Source: Oscillospiraceae bacterium (GTDB lineage Bacteria > Bacillota > Clostridia > Oscillospirales > Ruminococcaceae). From it: DNA of 64,000 nucleotides. Below the pieces are notes generated by a model. The model was given only the letters and a program-made list of their open reading frames with translations. It was not told the origin of the DNA and did no database searches. Of this stretch, positions 52,394 through 61,558 are shown one piece after another. Every line of letters begins with the position of its first letter. Position 1 is the stretch's first letter. The translations under genes were made by a program, and so were the position numbers. The stretch is from positions 1-64,000 of the forward strand of contig JAJQIG010000046.1 in NCBI GenBank assembly GCA_021199335.1, read 5' to 3'.

Positions 52394-53758
52394 GTGGTGA
52401 AGAATAAGGATTTAACGGTTGGTGATCCTAAAAAAACGCTGGTTTATTTTACAATTCCCCTTTTTGTAAGTGTGATTTTTCAGCAGCTTTACAGTATTGC
52501 CGATAGCGTAATTGCAGGTAAATTTGCAGGGGAAAGCGCCCTTGCGGCTGTCGGAGCGAGCTATCCCATCACAATGATTTTCATGGCTGTTGCCGTTGGA
52601 AGTCAGATAGGATGCTCGGTCGTTATAAGCCGATATTTCGGCTCGGGTAATATTAAGGCGACAAAAACCTGCGTAACAACATCGCTTATAGCAGGATTTG
52701 TGATTTCCGCATTGCTGACACTGCTTGGCGTGCTGTTCAGTCCGCAGATGATGAATCTTGTTAATACCCCACAGGATATTTTTAACGACGGAAACCTATA
52801 CCTTAAAATTTATACGGGCGGATTCGTTTTTCTCTATATTTATAACGTCACAACAGGAATTTTTAACAGCCTTGGCGACAGCAAAACACCGCTTTGGCTG
52901 CTGATAGGTTCATCGGTGGGAAATATAATCCTTGATGCGTTTTTTGTAATTGTCCTTAAATGGGGAGTGGCAGGCGTTGCTTGGGCAACGTTCATTGCAC
53001 AGGGAGCGTCAGGAATTATTTCGGTAATTTTACTTTACATAAGGCTAAAATCAATGGTAATCAGCGAAAATGCGCCGATTTTCAGCACTAAATCACTAAA
53101 GGAGATTGCCTCAATTGCAATTCCCAGCATTTTGCAGCAAAGCTTTATTTCCATAGGCAATATGTTTGTGCAGTATCTTGTAAATGGATTTGGCTCATCG
53201 GTAATTGCGGGATATTCCGCTGCAATAAAACTTAATACCTTCGCTATAACCGGTTTCACTACCCTCGGAAACGGAATTTCCAGCTTTACAGCGCAAAATC
53301 TCGGCGCAGGAAAAATAGACCGCATAAAAACAGCCTTTAAGGCGGGGCTTGTTTTTTCTGTGAGCATAGCCATAGTGTTTTTTGCAGTTTATTTCATATT
53401 CGGAAAGCAGCTTCTCTATATGTTCATGAATGAGGACAGCACCGAGCTTGCTATGAATACAGGACTTAACTTCCTTAGAATAGTTTCGCCGTTCTATATT
53501 ATCGTTTGCACAAAGCTTATATGTGATGGCGTTCTCAGGGGAAGCGAAAGCATGGGCTGCTTTATGGCATCCACATTCACCGATTTGGTGCTGAGGGTCG
53601 TTCTTGCGTTTGTATTGTCAAACTTTTGGAACGAAACGGGTATATGGATAGGCTGGCCTATAAGCTGGTTTATGGGAGCGGCATTGTCCGTGTTCTTCTA
53701 TGTGAATGGAATATGGCTTAAAAAGTTCAATGCGCATCATGGGGAAAATGCGGGTTAA
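52394..53758 (+). CDS. MATE-family efflux transporter
   Basis: 454 residues from a GTG start. GGAGAGG (52381-52387) is 6 bases before GTG 52394, whereas the ATG at 52388 has no spacing; GTG 52397 is equally possible. Twelve membrane helices with two repeats, starting IPLFVSVIFQQLYSIADSVIAGKFAGESALAAVG and later IAIPSILQQSFISIGNMFVQ, mark a DinF/NorM-like multidrug exporter driven by Na+ or H+. Substrate unknown. Confidence 0.92.
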   Translation: MVKNKDLTVGDPKKTLVYFTIPLFVSVIFQQLYSIADSVIAGKFAGESALAAVGASYPITMIFMAVAVGSQIGCSVVISRYFGSGNIKATKTCVTTSLIAGFVISALLTLLGVLFSPQMMNLVNTPQDIFNDGNLYLKIYTGGFVFLYIYNVTTGIFNSLGDSKTPLWLLIGSSVGNIILDAFFVIVLKWGVAGVAWATFIAQGASGIISVILLYIRLKSMVISENAPIFSTKSLKEIASIAIPSILQQSFISIGNMFVQYLVNGFGSSVIAGYSAAIKLNTFAITGFTTLGNGISSFTAQNLGAGKIDRIKTAFKAGLVFSVSIAIVFFAVYFIFGKQLLYMFMNEDSTELAMNTGLNFLRIVSPFYIIVCTKLICDGVLRGSESMGCFMASTFTDLVLRVVLAFVLSNFWNETGIWIGWPISWFMGAALSVFFYVNGIWLKKFNAHHGENAG

Positions 53759-53767
53759 AGGTTAGAA

Positions 53768-53821
53768 TAAAAAAATACGGTCACACAAAAGCATTTGAGC
53801 TTCTGCATGACCGTATTCTCT
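53768..53821 (-). terminator. bidirectional terminator between rpmB and the MATE gene
   Basis: A 10-bp outer stem AATACGGTCA / TGACCGTATT with an inner AAGC/GCTT stem. The minus side has a T run of seven, the plus side CTCTTTT. Confidence 0.8.
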
Positions 53822-53888
53822 TTTCCCTGCTTAAAGACTGTTAAAATTTCTTAACTCAGCCCTTTAAGAGCCTTTATTATACGGTAAA

Positions 53889-54077
53889 TTATACGGCACG
53901 GGTAACCTTGTTGGAACGAAGACATCTTGTGCAAGCGTAAACATGCACGGGAGTTCCGTTAACGATTGCCTTTACACGCTTAACGTTAGGCTTCCAAGTT
54001 CTGTTTGAGCGGCGATGTGAGTGAGAAACCTTTATACCGAAAGTAACACCCTTTCCGCAAAAATCGCACTTTGCCAT
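53889..54077 (-). CDS. rpmB: 50S ribosomal protein L28
   Basis: 62 residues from the start at 54077; AAAGGAGG precedes it and the ORF track adds nine residues. It is the zinc-binding form, with CDFC and CTRC pairs. Motifs SHSHRRSNRTWKPNVKRV are canonical. Monocistronic. Confidence 0.97.
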   Translation of the reverse strand: MAKCDFCGKGVTFGIKVSHSHRRSNRTWKPNVKRVKAIVNGTPVHVYACTRCLRSNKVTRAV

Positions 54078-54122
54078 GGGGTTACACCTCCTTTTCAAAA
54101 TCATTACAAAGTCAACGTTACT

Positions 54123-54151
54123 ATTCTACCACAATCCTTCATAAATTGCAA
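54123..54151 (-). promoter_or_regulatory. rpmB promoter
   Basis: Minus strand TTGCAA (54151-54146), 17 bases, TAGAAT (54128-54123). Confidence 0.78.
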
Positions 54152-54312
54152 GGGATTTTTGAAAAAAAGTTTGAAAAAACAAAAGTTTTTAGCCATTGAA
54201 CAGAAAATCGGAAAAAATCTATTGTAATTTTTCCTAAAATGTGATATAATCAGAATGTTTAGTTGTTTTTAAATTGCCCCTGAGGAGTTTTTGTACCTTT
54301 CGGAGATGTTCT

Positions 54313-54981
54313 ATGGATTCTTTAACAAAACAAAGGCTGCTTTCATTTGCTGTAAGGTTTGTCGTTTTAATGATTGCGTTTCCTGTGCATGAGTCCGCCC
54401 ATGCCCTTGTAGCGCATTGGCTCGGGGATGATACGGCAAAAAACAGTGGCAGAATTACGCTTAATCCGCTGAAACATATAAGCCCATGGGGAGCGCTTTT
54501 TATGCTCTTTGTGGGAGTGGGTGCGGCAAATCCCGTCCCTATAGATGCAAGAAATTTCAAGAAACCAAAGCTTGGAATGGCAATCTCCTCGCTGGCGGGG
54601 CCTGTTTCCAACCTGCTCCTTGCGTATCTGTCGATATTGGCGTACCGTGTTTTCTATATAGTTTCGTACTGCAAGAATGTCGACTTTTCTATACTCCTTT
54701 ACTTTCTGCAGTATGGGGCAGTGCTCAATGTTGGACTTGCCGTGTTCAATCTTCTGCCAATTCCGCCGCTTGACGGTTCAAGGATACTTACACTTTTTCT
54801 TCCCGAAAAGAAGTATTTCGGCATAATGAAGTATGAAAAATACATATTGGCGGTTATGTTTGTCATTGTTTTTTTGGGATTTCTCGATAAGCCGCTTGCA
54901 TTTTTGCAGAATATTGCTTTCAATGTGATGTGGTTTCTCACCGGCTGGATTGATGGAATTGTAAATATATTTTTGAGGTAG
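54313..54981 (+). CDS. M50-family (site-2 type) membrane metalloprotease
   Basis: 222 residues from ATG 54313. The zinc site HESAH (H26, E27, H30) lies in the first membrane helix region, and the second ligand motif is LLPIPPLDGSRIL (D about 154). Five or six membrane helices. It belongs to the rhomboid-sized S2P branch (YwhC-like) common next to scpA in Clostridia. It ends 5 bases before scpA. Substrate unknown. The preceding TGATATAAT (extended -10) may be its promoter. Confidence 0.9.
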   Translation: MDSLTKQRLLSFAVRFVVLMIAFPVHESAHALVAHWLGDDTAKNSGRITLNPLKHISPWGALFMLFVGVGAANPVPIDARNFKKPKLGMAISSLAGPVSNLLLAYLSILAYRVFYIVSYCKNVDFSILLYFLQYGAVLNVGLAVFNLLPIPPLDGSRILTLFLPEKKYFGIMKYEKYILAVMFVIVFLGFLDKPLAFLQNIAFNVMWFLTGWIDGIVNIFLR

Positions 54982-54986
54982 TTATT

Positions 54987-55733
54987 TTGGAAGCGATTTC
55001 TTTTAAGCTGGAGGTTTTTGAAGGACCTCTCGATTTGCTGCTGCATCTTATTTCAAAGCATAAGCTGAATATAAATGATATTCCGATTGTTATGCTTGTT
55101 AATCAGTACCTTGATTACATTAATGATATGTCCGATCAGAATATGGAGGTAGCGGGGGAGTTCCTTGAAATGGCAGCTCACCTTGTCTATATAAAAACCG
55201 TGTCGCTCCTTCCTCGGCATGAGGAAGCGGAGGTTATGAAAAAGGAGCTTCAAGGGCGATTGATAGAATATTCACTCTGCAAGCTCGCCGCATCGTCACT
55301 GCAGAGCAGATATATAGGCAATAATATTACTGTGCGAAAGCCAATGAAGATTGAATTTGACAATACCTATGCCCTTGTGCATGACCCTGAGATTCTCCTT
55401 AAAGCCTACCTCGGAATAAATATAAGAAAAACGGAAGAACCTGTTAAGCTTGATTCGTTTAATACCATAGTAAGGAAGAAAATTGTTTCCGTTACATCAA
55501 AGATTGTTTTTGTTTTAAGAAAGCTTTATAAATTCGGGGAATGCCTTACGGACAGCCTTTTTGACGGACTTACCGACCGCTCCGAAAGGGTTGCTGTTTT
55601 CCTTGCGATTTTGGAGCTTACAAAGTCGGGAAGAATTCTTCTTAACGATGATAACACACTTATAACCTTTAATAAAAACTATGTTAAGGGGGAGGATAAC
55701 GGCGAAAAGGGCTCGGCTGATTCATATGATTGA
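54987..55733 (+). CDS. scpA: segregation and condensation protein A
   Basis: 248 residues from a TTG start, with GAGGTAG (overlapping the preceding stop) about 5 bases upstream. The N-terminal signature LEVFEGPLDLLLHLISKHKLNINDIPI and the C-terminal winged helix (VAVFLAILELTKSGRI) identify the kleisin ScpA, which joins Smc and ScpB to compact chromosomes. Confidence 0.95.
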   Translation: MEAISFKLEVFEGPLDLLLHLISKHKLNINDIPIVMLVNQYLDYINDMSDQNMEVAGEFLEMAAHLVYIKTVSLLPRHEEAEVMKKELQGRLIEYSLCKLAASSLQSRYIGNNITVRKPMKIEFDNTYALVHDPEILLKAYLGINIRKTEEPVKLDSFNTIVRKKIVSVTSKIVFVLRKLYKFGECLTDSLFDGLTDRSERVAVFLAILELTKSGRILLNDDNTLITFNKNYVKGEDNGEKGSADSYD

Positions 55734-55781
55734 GAATAAGCTGATTACTAAGTGCTTCTTTGAGAAAGAGTTGGTCAAAAT

Positions 55782-56378
55782 ATGAAACTGAATGAAGAAA
55801 TGTCGATTGTTGAGGCTGTGCTTTTCGCTAGCGGGGAACCGATTGAAATTTCAAGAATTTCATCCGCTGTGGGAATAGAAACTGAGCTTGCTGAAAAAAT
55901 AATCCGGCTTATCAATGATAAATATGAGGAAAACGGCAGCGCAATGCAGATTATAAGGCTCGCTGACAGCTACCAGCTTTGTGTCAGGGAGAAGTATATA
56001 GACTATGTCCGCGCGGCGATGGAAACCAAGAAAACTGCGCCGCTCTCCTCCGCGGCAATGGAGGTTCTTACGATTGTTGCGTATAATCAGCCTGTGACAA
56101 AGGGTTTTGTTGAACATATAAGGGGAACAGACAGTTCAAGTGTTGTTAACTCCCTTGTCGAAAAAAATCTTCTTGAAGAGGCGGGTAGGCTTGATGTCCC
56201 CGGAAAGCCCATTGCATATCGTACAACGTCAACGTTTCTGCGCTGCTTTCAGCTTGCGTCCATCGATGATCTTCCTGCTGTCCCCAACAGCGATGGTCAG
56301 GTGAGCTTTGATGAGCTTCTTGTTAAGGAGAATGAGGAACCGCCGCAGACTGCCTCGGTTACAACGGAGGATGTATAA
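55782..56378 (+). CDS. scpB: segregation and condensation protein B
   Basis: 198 residues, two winged-helix domains. Motifs SIVEAVLFASGEPI, AAMEVLTIVAYNQPVTK and VEHIRGTDSSSVVNSLVEKNLLEE. It pairs with ScpA and Smc. It begins 48 bases after scpA and overlaps the next gene by one base (TAATG). Confidence 0.96.
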   Translation: MKLNEEMSIVEAVLFASGEPIEISRISSAVGIETELAEKIIRLINDKYEENGSAMQIIRLADSYQLCVREKYIDYVRAAMETKKTAPLSSAAMEVLTIVAYNQPVTKGFVEHIRGTDSSSVVNSLVEKNLLEEAGRLDVPGKPIAYRTTSTFLRCFQLASIDDLPAVPNSDGQVSFDELLVKENEEPPQTASVTTEDV

Positions 56379-57118
56379 TGACAGCGTTTATTATAATCAT
56401 TGGGATTGCAATTATCATCTTTTTTCTCCTTAAAAGCGATATAAAGGCTGAGCTTCAGTTTATTGGCGGCGAGTTTGATTTCAAGGTAAAGTATCTTTTC
56501 TTTACTGTTTTTCCCATAAAAAAGAAAGAGAAGAGCAAGTCTGAGAGGAAGAAAAAGTCTAAGAGCAAGAAGGAGAGCTTTGACGAGGAGGATGCGGATA
56601 TAAAATCCAATTCGGAATCCGAGCCGAAAAGCACTGCGGAAACATCCTCCGATGATATGACTGAGGAAAATCCCGAAAGGAAACGCAAAAAGAGCGGCGA
56701 TGTAATAAATAATGTCAAGGTTAAAATCAAACAGGCGGAGGTAATCTGGAAAAGCGTAAAAAATGCGCTCATAAGGCTGTTTGGCGGTGTTCACATAAAT
56801 AATCTTATGATAGATTTTAGAATAGGTGGCGAGGATGCCTGCGAGTCGGCATTGAATTACGGAAAAACAAGCGCCGTGGTTTATAACGCCATATCTGTTG
56901 TCAGAGTTTGGTTTCCGATTACCGTTAAAACCGTTGATATAAGCTGTGATTTTGACTCAAAAGAGAGCGTTTATGATGTTTCACTGTCCGTAAACCTCGG
57001 ACTTGGAACGGCAATTGCCATATTATTTACCGCCCTTTTCGGCTTTTTGAAGAACAAGGGCGAATTTGACAGCGCAGGAAAGGACAGCAGCGCTTCTGAT
57101 TCAAACAAGGCTGCATAA
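56378..57118 (+). CDS. DUF2953-domain membrane protein
   Basis: 246 residues. An N-terminal membrane helix (AFIIIIGIAIIIFFLL) is followed by beta-type sequence LKSDIKAELQFIGGEFDFKVKYLFFTVFPI. A very basic then acidic low-complexity linker (about 49-115) follows, and the DUF2953 core is at about 130-210 (VHINNLMIDFRIGGEDACESALNYGKTSAVVYNAI). This family often precedes ytfJ/gerW in sporulating Firmicutes. Function unknown; context suggests a spore or envelope role. Confidence 0.82.
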   Translation: MTAFIIIIGIAIIIFFLLKSDIKAELQFIGGEFDFKVKYLFFTVFPIKKKEKSKSERKKKSKSKKESFDEEDADIKSNSESEPKSTAETSSDDMTEENPERKRKKSGDVINNVKVKIKQAEVIWKSVKNALIRLFGGVHINNLMIDFRIGGEDACESALNYGKTSAVVYNAISVVRVWFPITVKTVDISCDFDSKESVYDVSLSVNLGLGTAIAILFTALFGFLKNKGEFDSAGKDSSASDSNKAA

Positions 57119-57158
57119 AAAATACAGATGCTCCCAATGGAGCGGAAAGGATGTTACT

Positions 57159-57665
57159 ATGGACGATAAGGTAAAGGATTTGGTCGGCACTGCAATGAGC
57201 AAAATAAAGGAGATGTCCGATGCGGATACCATCATTGGCGATGCCATAAAAATTGACGGAAATATTACTATTATTCCCGTATCAAAGGTTTCCTACGGCT
57301 TTGCTGCGGGTGGTTCGGATCTGCCCTCAAAATCAAACAGCGGACTTTTCGGCGGCGGTACGGGCGGTGGAGTTACTATTCAGCCACTTGCGTTTATAGT
57401 TGTTTCGGATGGAGATGTAAAGCTGCTTCAGCTTAACCAGGATAAATCCTCTACGGGGGCGATTGTGAATCTTGTTCCCGAGCTTTTTGATAAAATACAA
57501 GGCTTGTTCAGCAAAAATAAATCAAAGAAGGGCGATGACGAACCATCCGATATTGCCCCGCAGACCATAAACACAGATGGACTCAATCTTTCCCTTGACG
57601 ATGATGATGATTTCCGACCCGAAAGTGGCGGAACATCCAATTTTGCGGGTGAGTTTGATTTTTAA
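57159..57665 (+). CDS. gerW: GerW/YtfJ-family sporulation protein
   Basis: 168 residues from ATG 57159, after AAAGGATG. Motifs ADTIIGDAIKIDGNITIIPVSKVSYGFAAGGSD and a glycine-rich GGGTGGGVTIQPLAFIVV are family hallmarks. The C-terminus has an acidic extension. GerW is needed for normal spore germination in Bacillus. It follows the DUF2953 gene by 40 bases. Confidence 0.92.
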   Translation: MDDKVKDLVGTAMSKIKEMSDADTIIGDAIKIDGNITIIPVSKVSYGFAAGGSDLPSKSNSGLFGGGTGGGVTIQPLAFIVVSDGDVKLLQLNQDKSSTGAIVNLVPELFDKIQGLFSKNKSKKGDDEPSDIAPQTINTDGLNLSLDDDDDFRPESGGTSNFAGEFDF

Positions 57666-57725
57666 GGATAATTAATGGCTTTCCGTCATAAAATGTAATA
57701 AATTTTTATGGCGGTGAGTTTTATT

Positions 57726-58868
57726 ATGAAGAAGATTATATGTGTTGTAATGGCGGCTGTTACTGTAATGCTTTTGGGATTCCCAAGGGCAAGAGCTGTG
57801 GAAACGTTAAGCGTTTCGGCGAAATCGGCGATAGTGATTGATGCGCAAACGGGGGCGGTAATCTATGCAAAAAGCGAGAATACCCATCTCCCGATGGCAA
57901 GCACAACCAAGATTATGACAACCCTTTTGCTTATCGAAAGCGGTGACCTTGATACGGAGTTTGTTGTTGACGATGAGGCACTTTTGACGGAAGGCTCGTC
58001 AATGTATCTCCGCTCGGGCGATATGGTTACAAAGCGTGAGCTTTGCTATGGAATGATGCTCCCATCGGGGAACGATGCGGCTAATGCATCTGCGCTTAAG
58101 CTTGCGGGTGATTACGAAGGCTTTGCAGCGATGATGAATAAGCGCGCAAATTCTATCGGGATGATGAATACAAGCTTTGTTACACCCTCGGGTCTGCATG
58201 ACGAAAACCATTATTCAACGGCTTATGATATGTCGCTCCTTGCAAGAGAGGCAATGAAGAACGAGCTGTTTCGTGAGATATGCAGTACCCAAAGCATAAG
58301 GCTTTCCTCCGAGAATTGGAGCGCAGATAAGTACCTTTCCAACACTAACAGGCTTTTGAACAAATATGAATATTGCATAGGAATAAAAACAGGATTTACC
58401 GATGAAGCGGGAAGATGCCTTGTTTCCGCCGCAGAAAAGGACGGTGTAACCCTTATTGCCGTTACCCTTAACGCCCCCGATGACTGGAACGACCATATAA
58501 AAATGTATGAGTATGGCTTTAAGGCGGCGCAGAAACAGCCTATTGACGGAGCTTCCGATTCACTTGAAGCTGAGGTTGTCGGCGGTGATAGCGACAGGGT
58601 GAAATGCAGGCTTGCCGAAGCTCCCATGTGTACGGCGGTTAACGGAGTTATGCCCGAAATAACGGAGGAAATTCACATGAAGGAGTTTTCCTATGCCCCC
58701 GTTCTGAGCGGGGATAAACTGGGTTATGCCGAATACAGCATCGGCGGCGAGGTTATTGCGGAGGTTGATATTGTTGCGGATGAGGACTGCGCATACCGTT
58801 TTGCGGAAGCGGAAATTTCTTTATATAATAAATTAATAGATTGGTTAAAAGGTTTCTTTAAAGGATAA
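57726..58868 (+). CDS. dacF: D-alanyl-D-alanine carboxypeptidase (S11)
   Basis: 380 residues from ATG 57726. Signal peptide (residues 1-24, ending RARAVE). The penicillin-binding motifs are STTK (S59, K62), SGN (114-116) and KTG (221-223). The C-terminus has an amphipathic anchor (LYNKLIDWLKGFFKG). It trims pentapeptides of peptidoglycan. Gene order after gerW and before an RsuA-type synthase suggests the sporulation-type DacF/DacB, but a vegetative role is possible. Confidence 0.9.
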   Translation: MKKIICVVMAAVTVMLLGFPRARAVETLSVSAKSAIVIDAQTGAVIYAKSENTHLPMASTTKIMTTLLLIESGDLDTEFVVDDEALLTEGSSMYLRSGDMVTKRELCYGMMLPSGNDAANASALKLAGDYEGFAAMMNKRANSIGMMNTSFVTPSGLHDENHYSTAYDMSLLAREAMKNELFREICSTQSIRLSSENWSADKYLSNTNRLLNKYEYCIGIKTGFTDEAGRCLVSAAEKDGVTLIAVTLNAPDDWNDHIKMYEYGFKAAQKQPIDGASDSLEAEVVGGDSDRVKCRLAEAPMCTAVNGVMPEITEEIHMKEFSYAPVLSGDKLGYAEYSIGGEVIAEVDIVADEDCAYRFAEAEISLYNKLIDWLKGFFKG

Positions 58869-58879
58869 GGAGCGTAAAA

Positions 58880-59605
58880 GTGGAAAAAATCAGACTTCAA
58901 AAGTTAATTGCCGAAAGCGGAATGTGTTCACGCAGAAAAGCGGAGGAGCTTGTTAAAAACGGCAAAGTAAAGGTTAACGGACACGTTGCTTCAATCGGGG
59001 ACAGCGCATCATATGACGACGTGATTATGGTTTCGGGAGAGCGGCTTTATATCGAAAAGAAGCGGAAAAAATATTATATTATGCTTAATAAACCCAGGGG
59101 CTATGTTACGACAATGTCCGATGAGCTTGACAGAAGATGCGTTACCGACCTTCTTACGGGCATTGACGAAAGAGTTTATCCCATAGGAAGGCTCGATAGA
59201 AATTCGGAGGGTATGCTTTTGTTTACAAATGACGGTAAATTTGCGAACGATATAATGCACCCGAGTAAGCATATTTCCAAAACATACCGTGTTACCGTAA
59301 GACCTTCGGTTACTGAGGATCAGCTTGTTCGGCTTGCGGACGGGGTTGTTATAGATGGAAAGAAAACCCTCCCTGCAAACGTCAGCGTTTTGACAGAGGA
59401 GGAGGGCAGAGTCGTTCTCAGAATAGTAATTCGTGAGGGAAGAAACAGGCAGATAAGAAAAATGTGCGAGGCTGTCGGATTGGAAGTTGCAAGACTTCGC
59501 AGAACCGCTATAGGCCCCGTTAAGCTCGGTATGCTTAAACCGGGAACATATCGCGAGCTTACCCCCGAGGAGATAAAGGCGCTCCGAAACGCTGTCGGAG
59601 AGTGA
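58880..59605 (+). CDS. rluB: RsuA/RluB-family pseudouridine synthase
   Basis: 241 residues from GTG 58880, after AAGGAG. An S4 RNA-binding domain (RLQKLIAESGMCSRRKAEELVKNGKV) is at the N-terminus. The catalytic motif is PIGRLDRNSEGMLLFTNDG, with D106. EGRNRQIRKM follows. It modifies rRNA (23S U2605-type if RluB, 16S if RsuA). Context and length favour RluB; the choice is not certain. Confidence 0.85.
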   Translation: MEKIRLQKLIAESGMCSRRKAEELVKNGKVKVNGHVASIGDSASYDDVIMVSGERLYIEKKRKKYYIMLNKPRGYVTTMSDELDRRCVTDLLTGIDERVYPIGRLDRNSEGMLLFTNDGKFANDIMHPSKHISKTYRVTVRPSVTEDQLVRLADGVVIDGKKTLPANVSVLTEEEGRVVLRIVIREGRNRQIRKMCEAVGLEVARLRRTAIGPVKLGMLKPGTYRELTPEEIKALRNAVGE

Positions 59606-59663
59606 CATTTTGATTAAAAATATGAATAAATTGAAAAAAACAGTGAAAAATATTATTTTTGGC

Positions 59664-59692
59664 TTGTAAAAGCGGAAAAAATGATGTATAAT
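59664..59692 (+). promoter_or_regulatory. promoter of the carboxyltransferase cluster
   Basis: TTGTAA (59664-59669), 17 bases, TATAAT (59687-59692). Confidence 0.8.
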
Positions 59693-59733
59693 ATATGATG
59701 GTTTAATTTTAATTATTGAACGGAGGAACGTTT

Positions 59734-61086
59734 ATGCTAACTGAAAGTCAGAAGGCAAAGCTCGTTGAGTACAAAAATGCTGTTTCAGCACCAAATCAAG
59801 CGAAAGAAAGACTTGCAAAATTGTTCGATGACGGAATTTATACCGAAATCGACTCTTCTGTAAAGGATGGAGCAGGTGTTGTTGCCGCATATGGCTATGT
59901 TGACGGAAGTCCTGTCTATGCTTTTTCTCAGGATAAAAGTGTTAAGAGCGGTGCTGTAAGCAAGCAGCATTCCGCAAAAATATGCAAGGTTTATGACCTT
60001 GCCGCAAAGAATGGTATTCCCGTTGTGGGAATTTTTGATTCGGACGGTGCTGTTGTGTCGGATGGTGCGGATGCGCTTGCCGCATACAGCGATATTCTGG
60101 CTTGGACGAATAACCTTTCGGGTGTTGTTCCGCAGATTGCTGTCGTTGCGGGAACTTGTATCGGAAGCGCCGCATTAATTGCCTGCTCCGCAGATATCGT
60201 TATTGCCGCAGAGGATGCTGAGCTTTATCTTACGGTGGGTGAGGGCAGGAACGGTTCTGATGCTGCAAAGCTTGGCACTGCTTCCGTGCTTGCGGAGAGT
60301 GATATTGAGGCAGTAGAGAGCGCAAGAAAGCTTCTTTCGATGCTCCCTGCGAATAATATTTCTGCCGCTCCCGAATTTGAATTTTCCGTCTCTTCAAAGC
60401 TTGCGGAGGGAAAGGCAGCCGATATTGCCGAAGCCGTTGCCGATGAGGGCAGCTTGGTTGAGCTTTCGGGTGAATTCGGTAAGGCTTCTTATACTGCGAT
60501 TGCTACAGTCGGCGGTTCTGCAGTTGGTATTGCCGCAACAAATAAGACGGGCGATAAGCTTTCGTCCGATGACAGCGCAAAGCTTGCAAGATTTGTAAGA
60601 ACCTGCGATGCGTTCTCTATCCCCGTTGTTACGATTATAGATACAGAGGGCTTTGAGTCGAACGACAATATTCGTGACATTGCAAAGCTCGCCAATGCTT
60701 ATGCCGAAGCGACAACCTTGAAGATTTCCGTAGTAACGGGTAAGGCTTACGGCTCTGCAATGGTTGCTTTGGGAACGGCTAATGCCGATATGACGTTTGC
60801 ATATCCCGATGCCGTTATTTCTCCCATTGCGCCCGTTACCGCCGTGGAATTCCTTTGGCATGATAAGCTCAAGGGCGCCGCAGATGTTAAGGTGGAGCGT
60901 GAAAAGCTTGCTGCCGAGTATGCCGAAACGGAAGTGTCCGCTTTTGCCGCTGCCGAAAAGGGCTGCGTTGATGAGATAATTACTCCCGACGAAGCAAGGG
61001 CGAAAATCGTTGCCGTACTCGATCTTATGGCAGGCAAGCGCCTTAATAAGCGCCTTCCTAAGAAGCACAGCAATATGCCTTTCTAA
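59734..61086 (+). CDS. divergent 12S-type carboxyltransferase subunit
   Basis: 450 residues from ATG 59734, after GGAGG. It has the two-domain crotonase-like fold of biotin-dependent acyl-CoA carboxyltransferases (SGVVPQIAVVAGTCIGSAALIACSADIVI in the first half; SIPVVTIIDTEGFESN and GKAYGSAMVALGTANADMTFAYPDAVISP in the second). It is about 60 residues shorter than typical 12S/MmdA proteins. The first-domain glycine motif differs (GTCIGSAAL in place of GPCAGGAVY). With the biotin carrier and 5S-type genes it probably forms a methylmalonyl-CoA or other acyl-CoA transcarboxylase. The acyl substrate is uncertain. Confidence 0.8.
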   Translation: MLTESQKAKLVEYKNAVSAPNQAKERLAKLFDDGIYTEIDSSVKDGAGVVAAYGYVDGSPVYAFSQDKSVKSGAVSKQHSAKICKVYDLAAKNGIPVVGIFDSDGAVVSDGADALAAYSDILAWTNNLSGVVPQIAVVAGTCIGSAALIACSADIVIAAEDAELYLTVGEGRNGSDAAKLGTASVLAESDIEAVESARKLLSMLPANNISAAPEFEFSVSSKLAEGKAADIAEAVADEGSLVELSGEFGKASYTAIATVGGSAVGIAATNKTGDKLSSDDSAKLARFVRTCDAFSIPVVTIIDTEGFESNDNIRDIAKLANAYAEATTLKISVVTGKAYGSAMVALGTANADMTFAYPDAVISPIAPVTAVEFLWHDKLKGAADVKVEREKLAAEYAETEVSAFAAAEKGCVDEIITPDEARAKIVAVLDLMAGKRLNKRLPKKHSNMPF

Positions 61087-61166
61087 AGGTCACTGCACGT
61101 ACTTATTTTACCGGTTCAGATGGACAGGCATCTGTCAAAAAAATATATTGAATGGTGGTTATTGAT

Positions 61167-61535
61167 ATGAAAAGATTTAATATTACTGTAAACGGCAAGG
61201 CTTATGATGTTGCTGTTGAAGAAACCTCCGGCGGCGCAGCACCCGCTGCAGCCCCTGCATCCGTTCCCGCACCCGTAGCTCCTGCTGCACCCGCACCCGC
61301 TGCGGCTCCCGCACCTGCAAGCGGCACACCTATCAACGCCCCGATGCCGGGAACAATCCTTGATGTAAAGGTTACGGTTGGCGCAACTGTTACAGAGGGT
61401 CAGGTTGTTGCGGTTCTTGAAGCAATGAAGATGGAAAATGACATCTGCTCTCCTGTTGCAGGTAAGGTTGTAGCTGTAAACGTTAAGAAGGGCGATTCGG
61501 TTAATTCCAACGATCTTCTTATTTCTGTTCAGTAA
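61167..61535 (+). CDS. biotin carrier (1.3S/BCCP-like) subunit
   Basis: 122 residues from ATG 61167. The N-terminal beta piece (MKRFNITVNGKAYDVAVEE) is followed by an Ala/Pro-rich swinging linker (about 23-52) and a biotinyl domain with EAMKMEN, biotin on K88. It carries the carboxyl group between the flanking 12S-type and 5S-type subunits. It lies 80 bases after the carboxyltransferase gene and 23 bases before the 5S gene. Confidence 0.95.
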   Translation: MKRFNITVNGKAYDVAVEETSGGAAPAAAPASVPAPVAPAAPAPAAAPAPASGTPINAPMPGTILDVKVTVGATVTEGQVVAVLEAMKMENDICSPVAGKVVAVNVKKGDSVNSNDLLISVQ

Positions 61536-61558
61536 CATCTGGGAAAGGTTGATTAAAA